Assembly: GCA_001936135.1 (NCBI GenBank)
Contig: CP012814.1
Location: 682,001-746,000, forward strand
Source: Saccharomycopsis fibuligera x Saccharomycopsis cf. fibuligera
Taxonomy: Eukaryota; Ascomycota; Saccharomycetes; Ascoideales; Saccharomycopsidaceae
Reading direction: 5' to 3'
DNA length: 64,000 nucleotides
A program made the translations under genes and the position numbers. The notes under the pieces are model-generated. The model had not been told where the DNA came from. It worked only from the letters and a program-made list of their open reading frames with translations, and did no database searches. Shown here one piece after another: positions 1 through 10,345 of this stretch (its first letter is position 1; every line of letters begins with the position of its first letter).

Positions 1-184
1 GATTACCGTAATTGCTTCATGTGCCATGCGAAGGGTAATTAAGCCGCCAAATCGCCGCCACTGGAAAACTGCAACTGATATAAAGAAACAACAGCGACGA
101 TAACAATAACAACAACGACACCAGGATACGTGGATATATACACGCAACCAGACAAACCGTCCCTCCCTATCGCCAATAACAGCC

Positions 185-2277
185 ATGGCTTCGCTCTTTC
201 CTGACGACTTGGCTGATCCTTGGTCAGACACCGCCAGTCCAGTGCCTCCGCTCCACTCTACTGCCAGTCTTCCAGGCCTCAGCGGACCTCAGCCTCCGAT
301 AAGCTCCAGCACCACTGTCAACATCAATAATGACGACAAAAATGATGATGATGGCAATGGCAATGATAATACAGACTACTTACAGGACCTAATTAATCAG
401 AATGAAGAATTGCTGGAACTTGTGGCTCAAATCAAATACGTAACCGCACCGTCAACTTACACTGAACAGTACAACAAACACATTCGCAATGATGGACTTG
501 TGGATTTCTTCGCGGTGGAAACTATATTCGACAAGTCTGGGTTGAACCAGATTTCTATTGAAAATATTATCAATTTGGTAACGTTGAATCAGAAATTGGA
601 TTTCACTACCGTTAATCATCAGTTATGGAATGTTATATTGGGATTAATTGGATTAGAACAACGAAAGTTAGGGGCGGGAAATTTCCAAAATTTGCAAAGT
701 AATTTGACACATTTGCCGGACGTGGTGCTAGAGAGATCAGATGAGGGAGCAAACTTATCATCGCAACCGGCTGCTGCTGTCGCAGCAGCGACTGGTAGTA
801 TTTGGTCAGATAATCCGACCATCACCTCATTGCTATCTCCCTCATCAGTCAAAAAATCTCCATTAGGAAGCGATAGTGATGCAAAAAGCCAGAAGTCAAA
901 ACTGGGACAAAACACAACCATAAACTTATCCACGAGTGACAATGATGCACATTTGAGAAATACGTTTAATCCTAACAGTAATGGCATAATTAGCATTGTG
1001 GAAATTCCTGAGAAGGAAGGAATTGTATTCAAGCATATTAATTATTTGGTGTCTCATAATGTTAGCTTGAATGATATGGATCCGCCAAATGGGAGAAAGG
1101 TAATTAGACGATACTCGGACTTTGTGTGGTTGTTTGAAGTATTATTGAAGAAGTACCCATTTAGAATGGTACCGGGACTACCACCAAAGAGATTCAATGG
1201 TAAGTATTGTGTTTAATCAAAAAGAGGTTAACTGCTTTTTATTTTTCACTTTTTACTTTTTACTTTTTTGTTGTCTTTCTCTCTCTACCTCTCTTTCTTT
1301 CCAAATCTTTTTTTTTTTTTTTTTTTCATAATACTAATCCTTTAGTAGGTTCTAGTGCAGACTCTTTATTCTTAGAGCGCAGAAAAAGAGGCCTTAATCG
1401 GTTTATGAATATTGTCATGAAACATCCAATTTTATCCAAAGAACCAATGGTGATTATGTTTTTAACAATCCCTACTGAACTTTCCACCTGGCGTAAACAA
1501 AGTAATATTGAAATAATCGAAGAATTTGAAGGTCAACGTATTTCCAAACGATTTATTGATCAATGGGATAACAATACTGCTCAAGTATGGGCAGATGCAG
1601 AAAAATCTCTTGTTTTGATGCAAAATAGTTGGGCCAAAATTTCTCTTTTGGTGGAAAGGTTTGAAAGACGCAAGCAATTATATAATACAGATAACCAAAA
1701 ATTCATTGAGATACTCAATAATCTAACATTAACTACCGGACAAGTTTATTCTGTGGACCCATCGGATATCGGCAGTATTAACGTGGGACTTAAGAACATA
1801 GCCACCCATATCAAGACCTCAACATCCCTAATCAGTGATGAAAGTCAACTTATTGAAGACGGCATATTGAAAGAATTCAAAGAATTCAACGAGTACCTTA
1901 CTGCCATTTACGGAGTCTTCGAAAGACGTAAGAAAGTAGGCGGTAACAATATTTCCGAACTCAAAAAGAAAGTTGAACAAAATCAAGCTCGACTTTCCCA
2001 ATTGAAGAAAAAATCCGACGTTAAAGGGTCAGATATTGATACTTTAGTACAAATGATTAATAGCGATAAGCAACAAATTATAAAACAAACAAATAGAGAT
2101 TGGTTGATCAAAGAATGCATTCAACAGGAATTTGCAATGTTTCAAGAGACTCAATATAAAATTACTAAGATCTTCCAAGAATGGGTAAGTGACCGGCTCA
2201 AATATAGTGAATTGCATTCCGAAAACTGGAGCCAATTGGTGGATTCGTTGCAAGATATGCCTTCCCATACTTTTTAA
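185..2277 (+). CDS. MVP1: Sorting nexin Mvp1, PX-domain protein, one intron
   Basis: Joined exons 185-1199 and 1349-2277 give 647 aa. The intron (1200-1348) has donor gtaagt, a branch-like TACTAAT at 1332-1338 and a T19 tract. It splits the PX domain. The N-terminal half (1-260) is Ser/Asn-rich and probably disordered. The PX domain shows RRYSDF at residues 308-313 and PPKR just before the splice, the usual PI3P-binding elements. The downstream exon continues with SSADSLFLERRKRGL and a C-terminal helical, BAR-like region. Family knowledge: Mvp1 is an endosomal sorting nexin that binds PI3P and works with Vps1 in endosome recycling and vacuolar protein sorting. The two exons read as one PX domain only after splicing, which supports the join. 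The start is the first ATG, with a purine-poor leader and TATA-like stretches around 76 and 132. S. cerevisiae Mvp1 is about 510 aa, so this protein has a longer N-terminus. Confidence 0.88.
1200..1348 (+). other. Intron of MVP1
   Basis: Donor gtaagt at 1200, a pyrimidine-rich body with T19 at 1308-1326, branch-like TACTAAT at 1332-1338, and two adjacent TAG acceptors ending at 1345 and 1348. Using the second gives a Gly codon across the junction; using the first adds one in-frame codon. Exon phase and PX-domain continuity support removal. Confidence 0.85.
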
Positions 2278-2986
2278 TGTATGATAAATTTGAAGCTCTT
2301 ATAGTGCTTGAAAGGCATTTCTAAAATCTTCTTTTATACTAGTACTATCTATAAAAAAATATGCATTGTTGTTGTTTTATTTGTTTTTCTTTTTTTTTTT
2401 TTGTTGTTGTTGTTATTGTTGTTTCTACCTGATTCTTTAGGTTAAGTCAAGTTCGATTTGAGTAAGTAATAAAAAAAGATTGTATTTTTTTTTCTTGTTT
2501 ATGTGTTTCTTGTTTATGTGTTTCTTGAAGTTTCAAAGAGGACGCTTGAATGTGCTTCGACAAAAAGTAGGACACTCTCCCTGTAAAATTCTTTGAAACC
2601 TAGAGAGTTGCTTATCACTTGTGCCTCCAACCTACCAAGCTTTTATAATATACAGCATTTTATATATGCTTTTCATATTATATGTTTCTAACGTCCCTAG
2701 CAATAATTTAAAAGAAAAAAAAAATGCCGAATGCATGGATTAAACGTATGAATAAAAATACCCAAATGAAAAAACAAGTAATATAGAAAGAAGAAAAAGG
2801 AAATAGCAACCACAAAGCTAGCAGTGCAGAACTGAAATGGAAAACAGGCAAAATCTAGAGCACTATGAACAATAAAAAAAAAAGGAGAAGCTATAATGGC
2901 GGTGATAAGATGCATCAATAGAGGGATGAAGAAATGATAAAAATGATGGTGGTATAACTAAAAAACTTTGGTTTTCTTTGTTTCGT
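2278..2986. other. Intergenic region between convergent MVP1 and RCL1
   Basis: About 700 bases with no convincing ORF. It holds a 15-bp tandem duplication at 2492-2521 and a 9-bp inverted repeat (2530-2538 with 2591-2599) that could form a hairpin. It must carry the 3' ends of both genes. The longest ORF on the minus strand (2697-2918) is a low-complexity shadow of A-rich sequence. Confidence 0.6.
2492..2526. repeat. Tandem 15-bp duplication
   Basis: The unit ttcttgtttatgtgt occurs twice head to tail at 2492-2506 and 2507-2521, followed by a partial third copy. It lies in the presumed MVP1 3' region. Confidence 0.85.
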
Positions 2987-4096
2987 TTATGCAATCTTTT
3001 TGTTAGCATTAGTGAAGCCAATACCTTTGACCATCAACACCAAATGATCATCAACAAAATCACCATCTAAATAATCATCGCATGGTTTCAAAAACACTTC
3101 AGTGCCAAACAACTTTTTCACATCTCTAAGCAAATGAATAAAACTTTCATCAACTTGGCTCTTATGCACAATCAATCTCCCAATGTTTTCCTTACCAATC
3201 AACATGAATCCCAAGGCAAAAGCCAACTGGCTTCTACATACAACTCCACTAACGCTGATTTCTTGTAATAATTCATAAGCTGCTTTCTTACCAATATCTT
3301 CTGGAGTATCACCAGCAGCACCAACTTCCTCGCTAAAGAAACGCCACCCTTTTTTCAGCTCAGCTACTAAAGTGACCCCCCAACCTGGGGATTTTCCCGA
3401 ATTTTCTCCACGCCATGCATCTGCGACAATATCGGTTTTGCAACCAGTGTTACTAAGCACCACTCTAGCAGCATCAACAATTCGGTTCACAATACTGGGA
3501 CTCACTCTAGTACTGTAAGCAACTCCTCTAATTGCGCTAATTTTAGGCATTTCAAGCGCATGAATAGTAAGCGGCGTAGCAAGTAATTGGTTAATCATTA
3601 AATGTGCTTCAGCCCCACCTTGAGGAGCAGCACCACGTTTCAAGATATGCAATTCGACATCCTTGACCCCAAATTTGTCCATGATGGGCAAATAACCCCA
3701 TTTTATTCCTTCAAGGCCAATGGTGCCATGAGGATCAGCATCAATGCCGCGAAACACTATGGAGAATTTTTTTTTAGCAAAAGGCCCCAAAAGAAGCATG
3801 TATTCAATATAGTATCCAATGGCTCTCGCATGGTTGCAGTTGAAAGTTAATGCACCGCCAATGATAAGACCTGGCCTGTAGATGACAGTGGTACCAGTGT
3901 ATGAAATTTCAATTGCACTGCCATTTGTCACTTGCTCAAGAAGTCTAAGGAAGGATATTTCGTATTCCCTAAGACCTGGATTGATGTCATCGGAACGAAT
4001 TTTTTCTATTTTGATGGCGGTATGGGAAAGAGTGGCAAGGACAAGCCTAAGACGGAAGTTTCTGTGACTTTGAAATACCACCAACAGCTGCGACAT
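2987..4096 (-). CDS. RCL1: Rcl1, RNA 3'-terminal phosphate cyclase-like protein
   Basis: A 369-aa protein, the usual length for the family. Diagnostic stretches include HRNFRLRLVLATLS near residues 11-24, KIEKIRSDDINPGLREYE, SFLRLLEQVTNGS, and SYTGTTVIYRPGLIIGG, which closely match yeast Rcl1. Family knowledge: Rcl1 is a nucleolar member of the cyclase family without cyclase activity. It is recruited through Bms1 and needed for early pre-18S rRNA cleavage in the SSU processome. It runs divergently from TAF4 across about 310 bp, so the two share a promoter region. Residue 4 is encoded by CTG, which would be Ser in the CTG clade. The start is the first ATG and matches the family N-terminus in length. 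Confidence 0.95.
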   Translation of the reverse strand: MSQLLVVFQSHRNFRLRLVLATLSHTAIKIEKIRSDDINPGLREYEISFLRLLEQVTNGSAIEISYTGTTVIYRPGLIIGGALTFNCNHARAIGYYIEYMLLLGPFAKKKFSIVFRGIDADPHGTIGLEGIKWGYLPIMDKFGVKDVELHILKRGAAPQGGAEAHLMINQLLATPLTIHALEMPKISAIRGVAYSTRVSPSIVNRIVDAARVVLSNTGCKTDIVADAWRGENSGKSPGWGVTLVAELKKGWRFFSEEVGAAGDTPEDIGKKAAYELLQEISVSGVVCRSQLAFALGFMLIGKENIGRLIVHKSQVDESFIHLLRDVKKLFGTEVFLKPCDDYLDGDFVDDHLVLMVKGIGFTNANKKIA

Positions 4097-4407
4097 GATT
4101 ATTCTGTTTCAGATTTGATATTGTTTTGTATTGATACTCTATACTTTACACACACACGCTCTCTTCTCTTCAATATTGTCTGATTCTCATGTTAAAATTT
4201 TTTTTATTTTTTTTATTTTTTTTTGGCTGCAGGAGATGCCATTGCCCGACCTGCGGGCTCACAACGGAAAGTTCAAAATCAACAAAACAGAAATCGAATA
4301 GAAGCAAACTCAAGAGACGGGAAGATGAAGAGAGGATGAAGCGAAGAGTGTGTATGAATAGAAAGGAAAGAGAAAGAATACAGTTTAGATCAAGATACAT
4401 ATAAATT
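4097..4407. promoter_or_regulatory. Divergent promoter region of RCL1 and TAF4
   Basis: About 310 bp between the two divergent starts. It carries a CA-rich stretch near 4150, an interrupted T-rich run at 4197-4223 that could keep nucleosomes off, and a purine-rich leader before the TAF4 ATG. No clear PAC, RRPE or TATA element was found. Short ORFs here have no support. Confidence 0.5.
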
Positions 4408-6024
4408 ATGAGTTTCAATCCCAACTCTAATCCCACGGGAAATACAAACGGCAATAATACCACCAGTAGCGGCAGCAATTCGCCTGCCAATATTCAAGTG
4501 AAGCGCGAGTTTTCTGCCGCGGTGGACGAACAAGATTGGAAACGTGCCAAGTTGAATACAGCCAACAGTGTTACGCCTACTGGTGATGGCGGTAATAGCA
4601 TTAATAACAACATCAATATTAATCTGATAAGCAACAGTCCTGGCATCAGTGGGACAGCATCATCAGCAAACAACACGCCGGTCGCAGGCAATACGAACAT
4701 TAATAATACAAATACTATCAATAGCAATAACATAAATAATAACACAAATAATAATGATGCGAGTGCCATTAATGCCAATACCAATAATGCCAATACCAAT
4801 AATGCCAATACCAATAATGCCAATACCAATAATACCATTGCCAGCAGGTCGGTGTCGACTCCAGCGGGCCAAACGCCTCAAATGAACTCCAAGAGTCCTG
4901 TTAAAGCAAGCAGTGGCAGTGTAGGCATTGTGTTACCGCCTGCAAGCAAAGCGGCAGTCAAGGCTGAGCCTAAAGACGAAAAAGTGAAAGGAAATGACAA
5001 TAAAGAGAAAATTTCCAAGGATAAAGAAAAAGGAAAAGATAAGGATAAATTTGACAAAAAAAGTGGTGGTTCAAGTAAGAAGGAGAAAGATGATGGGGCT
5101 CCATTATCGCCTGCAGATCCAGACAAAATGGCGGATGCACTTTATGGCACTGGGGTGGAACTAAAAGAAGAGGAAGCATTACTTCATAAACAGTCGGAAA
5201 AACATCGCAACAAATTACTTGGTACTGGCGGAGGCTCTGGCTCCGGTGGTGGGAGCGGTAATACTGGAAGTGGTAGTGGTGGAGCTGGTGGTACCGGTGG
5301 AAGTGGTAATCAAGCCAAAGATGGCAGCAGTGACAAAAACAAACGAGTTGAAACACCAATGGCTCCGCTAATTGTTCGCTCGCAAGTGTTTGGTTACGCT
5401 AAACAGCAAGCTAATGCTCATGGTTTAAAGATTCCTCAAGGTCAAGAAAAAGAATTTGCTGATTTCTTATCAGTGGCGTGTGATGAAATGCTTTCGCCAA
5501 TCCTTAATGATATGGTGATGTACTCAAGACACAGACGCAGAACCATCAAGAGCAGCAACTCCACAAGAAGTGAGATTTCTAAAGCACTCAGAGATCAGGC
5601 AGTAAAACAAAAAGAACTAGAAGAAAAACGACTCAACAAAAAGATCCAATTAGGCATTGAAGTGGCAGATGGTAAAAACAAACCAAAGGCAGAAGAATTG
5701 TCCCATCGCGCTGCTAATGCCACTGCAGCCATGATGACTTCCGGGCGTACCAAAACCTATAGTTGGATGACTGGGGGTGGCGGCGCAGGCGGTGGTGGAT
5801 CCTCGAGTCTTGGTAGTGGGTTTTCGTCGTCAATGTCTGGTTCATCATCACTATCAGGATCTCGAGGCTCAGATAAGGACAGTAAAGGGGTGAGATATAG
5901 AGAAGCTAGACAAGAAGAAGTGTTCTCTGTGCGGGATTTTGTCAAAGCGTTGGAAAACCGTCGGCGTGGTGCGGATAAAACGTTGGTGAAAAGTTATGCA
6001 AAGTTGAAAGATATGTACAGGTGA
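4408..6024 (+). CDS. TAF4: TFIID subunit Taf4
   Basis: A 538-aa protein. The first 230 residues are Asn/Ser/Thr-rich with a perfect minisatellite encoding NANTN repeats, then a Lys-rich block. The conserved TAF4 C-terminal region begins at about residue 237 with DPDKMADALYGTGVELKEEE, followed by basic helical segments including YSRHRRRTIKSSNS. The end (SVRDFVKALENRRRGADKTL and the following residues) matches the TAF4 tail. Family knowledge: Taf4 forms a histone-fold pair with Taf12 and is a structural core of TFIID in RNA polymerase II transcription. Gly-rich linkers near residues 271-300 and 453-480 are unusual insertions within the conserved half. S. cerevisiae Taf4 is about 390 aa; the extra length is low-complexity sequence. 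It is followed on the same strand by a J-domain gene. Confidence 0.88.
   Translation: MSFNPNSNPTGNTNGNNTTSSGSNSPANIQVKREFSAAVDEQDWKRAKLNTANSVTPTGDGGNSINNNININLISNSPGISGTASSANNTPVAGNTNINNTNTINSNNINNNTNNNDASAINANTNNANTNNANTNNANTNNTIASRSVSTPAGQTPQMNSKSPVKASSGSVGIVLPPASKAAVKAEPKDEKVKGNDNKEKISKDKEKGKDKDKFDKKSGGSSKKEKDDGAPLSPADPDKMADALYGTGVELKEEEALLHKQSEKHRNKLLGTGGGSGSGGGSGNTGSGSGGAGGTGGSGNQAKDGSSDKNKRVETPMAPLIVRSQVFGYAKQQANAHGLKIPQGQEKEFADFLSVACDEMLSPILNDMVMYSRHRRRTIKSSNSTRSEISKALRDQAVKQKELEEKRLNKKIQLGIEVADGKNKPKAEELSHRAANATAAMMTSGRTKTYSWMTGGGGAGGGGSSSLGSGFSSSMSGSSSLSGSRGSDKDSKGVRYREARQEEVFSVRDFVKALENRRRGADKTLVKSYAKLKDMYR
4771..4830 (+). repeat. In-frame 15-bp minisatellite in TAF4
   Basis: Four perfect copies of aatgccaataccaat, each encoding the five residues N-A-N-T-N. 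The length is a multiple of three, so gain or loss of copies would keep the frame. Confidence 0.95.
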
Positions 6025-6162
6025 TGAGGGGTGGGCTGTCAAGATGTATACTAATAGTGTTTATGTGATGTTAATCAACAGATGAGCAGAGGTGAAGCTT
6101 AGCGTAGATGAGTCGTAGATGGTGGACATGTTGACGGGGTTCGCAGTGTGAGTGTGTTGATT

Positions 6163-7284
6163 ATGAGGGGGTGCAAAAGTGGTCACATGGGCTCATCGCG
6201 GGCTCGGCAATCGCCCAGACATTTTGTATATCAAGCAGCGATATCTACCATCCCAGGCGATAATATTCCGTACTACTACTACTCAGCAGCAGCAGTAGTA
6301 GTGGTACTCTTACTAGTACAAATAGCTCTGATCATGACAAGTATATATTTAACCGCAACAGCAATACGGCCGCTAGCAAGCTGCACTGTTAAGCAGCATT
6401 CCCCATGGCACTCTTTCCATACCTCCGCCGTCCTCAGCAATAAGAGCAACTCAACTTCAAATAATACCAGCAATGCTAACCAACCACCACCACCACCGCT
6501 CAGATTCCCAAAAAATGCTGACCAATTCACTCATTACCAAATCCTTGGTGTATCTCCATCAGCGACCCATCGTGACATCAAGCGTAAGTTCAAACAGCTT
6601 TCCAAATTATACCATCCTGATATAGTTAACAGCAACCCAAAATACCAGCAACTTAGCGATCAAGACAAAAAAGCCAATTCTGAAGGGTACATCAGATTAG
6701 TGCAAAGTTACGAAATACTATCCGACAACAAACGACGTACTAATTATGATCTTTCAATCAAGCGGTCCGGTGGTAGCCCTGGTGGTGCTCATCCTTTTGG
6801 AGCACCAATGACGAGGAACAGTGAAGCCAGATCAAAATATTACGGGGATGCGCAATATTACAGTCGAGCTGGTGGAAATGGCACAACAAGTGGAGGGAGA
6901 TGGTCAAATCATGCTTATCAATCCCCTAGTGGGTTGAATTTCTCGCGAGGTCGAGTGCACTATGGGGCTCAGTATCAGAGTAATGTTAATTCAGTATTTC
7001 ATGGTCGTCCTAATGGTAATGGTAAAGACGATGTGCCGCATTTTGATTATAATAAACACTTAAATATGCAGCTTCGAATGGAAGAACGATTGTTGAATAA
7101 GAAGATGAAGGATATGGTACAGGTGCTTGACGAACCGGATATGGACGGATTGTTTAGTGGAGATCGCAGATTTCAAAATATTTATAGGCTTAAGCAACAA
7201 CAACAACAGCAACAACAGCAACAACAGCAACAACAGCAACAGCGACATAGGAAAAAAAATGGGGATGATGATTATGACAACTAG
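6163..7284 (+). CDS. Mitochondrial-type J-domain (DnaJ-like) protein
   Basis: From the first in-frame ATG this is 373 aa. An alternative ATG at 6334 gives 316 aa and starts an Arg/Ser/Thr-rich leader containing SFHTSAV, a typical mitochondrial targeting sequence. The J domain runs from about residue 124 (HYQILGVSPSATHRDIKRKF) with the catalytic HPD tripeptide at 151-153 and YEILSDNKRRTNYDL. The rest is Gly/Tyr/Asn-rich and ends in a poly-Gln tract (around residues 345-360). Family knowledge: J domains stimulate the ATPase of Hsp70 partners, here presumably mitochondrial Ssc1. The layout resembles yeast Jid1, but no C-terminal membrane segment is obvious, so I give no symbol. Between the two ATGs lies a hydrophobic run (AAAVVVVLLLVQIAL), so start choice would change the predicted membrane topology. 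Confidence 0.75.
   Translation: MRGCKSGHMGSSRARQSPRHFVYQAAISTIPGDNIPYYYYSAAAVVVVLLLVQIALIMTSIYLTATAIRPLASCTVKQHSPWHSFHTSAVLSNKSNSTSNNTSNANQPPPPPLRFPKNADQFTHYQILGVSPSATHRDIKRKFKQLSKLYHPDIVNSNPKYQQLSDQDKKANSEGYIRLVQSYEILSDNKRRTNYDLSIKRSGGSPGGAHPFGAPMTRNSEARSKYYGDAQYYSRAGGNGTTSGGRWSNHAYQSPSGLNFSRGRVHYGAQYQSNVNSVFHGRPNGNGKDDVPHFDYNKHLNMQLRMEERLLNKKMKDMVQVLDEPDMDGLFSGDRRFQNIYRLKQQQQQQQQQQQQQQQQRHRKKNGDDDYDN
7196..7242 (+). repeat. CAA/CAG trinucleotide repeat
   Basis: A mixed caa/cag run encoding poly-Gln near the C-terminus of the J-domain protein. Confidence 0.9.
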
Positions 7285-8800
7285 AAGTGATGGAGTTTTG
7301 GTGTGGACTTAGAAGGAATTGCAGTGTACAAGGTAACTAACAATTGGTCTTGGGTGATGACAGGATTTCCTTAGCTCTTTTACTTGTTTATTTTTCAATT
7401 TATAATAAATTGTCTTCATTTATTTGTCTATTTTTACTATTTTAACTTTTCTTTCTTTTATTTCTCTCGCATGCTTTTTTATATTCACGTTCACAATTTA
7501 CTTTATATTCAGTCGCTTTTTTATCATTGTCATGTACAACTTTTCATTTAACCGCATAAAATACACCTTCATTAATCTGTGAAATACACGCTATACAAGT
7601 ATGCCCGTTTTTGGGAAATTTAATAGACTACAAACTTATCCCCTTACGCCGGATGTGTAAACAGAAATTGCAAAGGCTCTGTTTTTATAGTTATAACTGC
7701 TGACTTTTACAATACGCTGAAGCAATGAGCAACCGTAGTAATAAGCTTCATTTTGAAGTCGACAGCTACGGGCAATTAGCAGCAAAAATAAGGCATTTCA
7801 TTCGTATTATTAGACATTAGGAGGGAAATAAAAAGGTGTTTTTAAAACATTTAGTCACGGTTTAGGTAAAAAAGAAAAAAAAGAAAAAAGGAAAGAAAAA
7901 AATTATTAATGGCGGAGAAAAATTAGAGTAGACAACACAAAAGAAGGAAAAAAAGGTTGATAATTTAAATATTAAAAAATTGAGATATTAAGTTATTAAT
8001 GCAGAAAAGACACTGGAAGAAACGAAACACCATCCATGGTGGAAAAAGGAAAGAAGGGAAAAAAAAATAAAAAGATTTAGGAAAAATCTATAAATGAGAT
8101 CATGTCATGGTTGCTGAATACTATATAGCGGACTAAAATCGCTATGAATGCTTTCTATTATTATTTTTAATCTGAAGTTTTTATGCTCGTATTTTTTGTT
8201 TTTTGATATTGTCATTTTCTTTTCTTTTTTTTTTTTTGGAGGTAAATCAGTACTTTTTTATTTCAATGACAAGCGCAAATGACGAAAATGAAGTGAAAAC
8301 GGAAATAAAGAAAATGGCGTAACGTACTTTTTTTTCGAAAAAAAAAAAACCGAAAGAAATGCAAATAAATGTAACGACGAAGACAATGAAATGAAATGAA
8401 CGAATGGAAAGTTTGGACAAACAGCAACGTTGTGAGTCAATTCTGTTTGACCATTGATTATCACTATTACCTAATGATCAATTTTACCAATTACTGATGA
8501 TGATGTGTTGTGATGGATAATCAGCATAATTGGCAAACTCAGCAACGCTAACGTAGCAGTAACATCAGGAAATTCAGCGAATTGTCTCAGTTTTCCTTCT
8601 CTAAGGGGTCAGTTACTGCCATGGCCGCCGATCACTAAAAGAAAATCTCAAATTTCCAGAATTACCGCTCTTGTTTTAATTGAGTATTACCGATCCCAAA
8701 GATGGGTAAGCTAAATAAGCCATGTGCCATAAGGGAATGTGAAGCGAACCACGATGTATATGGTTGATTCAATTAATAAAGCGACAAAGCAAAAACACAG
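7285..8800. other. Gene-free region between convergent genes
   Basis: About 1.5 kb, AT-rich, between the J-domain gene and the Whi5/Nrm1-like gene. It contains a T8-CG-A12 stretch at 8328-8349 that can fold into a perfect 8-bp hairpin, and A-rich runs at 7860-8070. I see no tRNA box A/B pair and no convincing box C/D pair. The small ORF at 8258-8464 (minus) is low complexity. Long for a convergent gap in a yeast. Confidence 0.5.
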
Positions 8801-10345
8801 TTACTGCTGATGCTGCTGATATTGTGCCTTTTTCGCCGCTGCCACTTCAGCGGCTCTTTTAAGCGATGCTTGAATGCTTTTCTTCACTGCACCTGGACTG
8901 TTTTCAATTGATTGCTTTTTCTCAACATCAGGGCAGTCATCAATAATTATTGGAGTGCTAATGATATTGGTGGTTGTAGTAGCATTGGAATTGATCTTGG
9001 CGTTAGCATTAGCATTAGCAGAGGCAAGTTTAGATAAGCGCTGAATGGCAAGCGACACATTAGCCTGGTTTTGCTTATCTATGCTACTACGGTAATTGCT
9101 TTGATAGCTATAGTTGGAATCTTTGGAGACTTTATTTTGCTTTAGTCCGGGCACCGGTGGCTTCAGGAGCGAAAGGAGATTCATTGAATGGGCATTCTCG
9201 AAGCTGCTGTTGCTATTGCTATTTTTCTTCCAGAGACCAAGTGCTGAAGCTGATTGACTTCTCTTGCTAGCATAATCAAGTCTCTTTTGATTATGATAAT
9301 TATGAGAAGCAGTGTAACTTTTGCATGGTGACTCAGCGAGCACCATTGAAGCATGATGGTTTTGTTGTTGTTCTTGTTGTTCTCGCTCAGATTGTGCAAA
9401 CAAGTTCAACTTTTTACCGAGTTTTTGTTTTTTAGACTCGGAAAAATCAGATAAAGTAGGCAATTCAGCAAACATATTATGATAATTACCATGATGTTTG
9501 ATATATTTGTTCTCTAAAAGCGGGGTGCTGGCTTCAAGTAATGGGATATCATTGCGTTGTTGTTGATAATGGTGTTCATGGTCATCACTAACATCAGCAG
9601 CAATTTCTTGCAGAATCGGGATACTATTAGCGTTAAAATTGGCATTGATTTTATAATGTGGATATATTTGAGGCACCGTTGCGTTTCTTCTGTGAGTATT
9701 AACATTATTGTTCATGTTATCAGTACGAGAAATATCATTAACAAAAACAACATTTCCATTAATGTCAATACTACTGTTGAAAACAGCAGCAGTAGAAGCA
9801 TCATTTGAAGGAGATGAAGCAGCAGAAAGGGAAGATATTGCAGAAGTATTGAAAGTATCTGGGGAAACGCGACCTTTAAGGCCCGCTGCGTTGCCCGCAG
9901 GGGCGGTATGAGCCGCGCTAGTCACCACAAGACTGCTGCCGCTGTTGATGATAGGAGCGCTGCCATTTGTTCTCATTTTTGATTCTGCAGTTGTAGAAAC
10001 TGTGGTGGTATTGGTGTTTGGGAGTGAGGAAATTGGAAAGTTCTTGGATGAAGATAATGTATTGCCCTTGAAAATAGACGCAGATGCAGAAATGACGATG
10101 TTTGGAATACCGGCGTTGATAGTGTCTGAGCTTTTGCTATGGGACAACAATGAAGATGAGCCAGAGGAGGAAGAGGAAGGAGGAGGAGTAGCAGAGAGTC
10201 TATTCAATGGTAACTCGGTCTGGTTGGTCTTCAACTTGTAATATGCTAACTGCAATCTCATCTTCAACTTTTGAGCATGACTGCCCGTTATGGCGCTGCT
10301 GCCAAGCGATGGCTTAATTTCAATTGGAGGTTGTAATTGGTTCAT
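8801..10345 (-). CDS. Whi5/Nrm1-family G1/S transcriptional repressor
   Basis: A 514-aa Ser/Asn-rich protein. The only recognisable motif is near the N-terminus, residues about 25-48: AQKLKMRLQLAYYKLKTNQT followed by ELPLNRL. This is the short Whi5/Nrm1 (GTB) motif that docks these repressors on SBF/MBF. Family knowledge: Whi5 restrains SBF in early G1, and Nrm1 represses MBF targets on exit from G1. The C-terminus has a basic helical stretch (AVKKSIQASLKRAAEVAAAK). Several Ser-Pro sites (for example RVSPDTF, ENSPGA) could be CDK targets. I cannot tell Whi5 from Nrm1. The rest is low complexity with Asn, Ser and Ala runs. The upstream gap is nearly 5 kb. Confidence 0.65.
   Translation of the reverse strand: MNQLQPPIEIKPSLGSSAITGSHAQKLKMRLQLAYYKLKTNQTELPLNRLSATPPPSSSSSGSSSLLSHSKSSDTINAGIPNIVISASASIFKGNTLSSSKNFPISSLPNTNTTTVSTTAESKMRTNGSAPIINSGSSLVVTSAAHTAPAGNAAGLKGRVSPDTFNTSAISSLSAASSPSNDASTAAVFNSSIDINGNVVFVNDISRTDNMNNNVNTHRRNATVPQIYPHYKINANFNANSIPILQEIAADVSDDHEHHYQQQRNDIPLLEASTPLLENKYIKHHGNYHNMFAELPTLSDFSESKKQKLGKKLNLFAQSEREQQEQQQNHHASMVLAESPCKSYTASHNYHNQKRLDYASKRSQSASALGLWKKNSNSNSSFENAHSMNLLSLLKPPVPGLKQNKVSKDSNYSYQSNYRSSIDKQNQANVSLAIQRLSKLASANANANAKINSNATTTTNIISTPIIIDDCPDVEKKQSIENSPGAVKKSIQASLKRAAEVAAAKKAQYQQHQQ

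Noticed and set aside
7285-8800. Possible C/D-box snoRNA around 8490-8600
   Set aside because: TGATGATG resembles box C, but there is no well-placed box D and no terminal stem.
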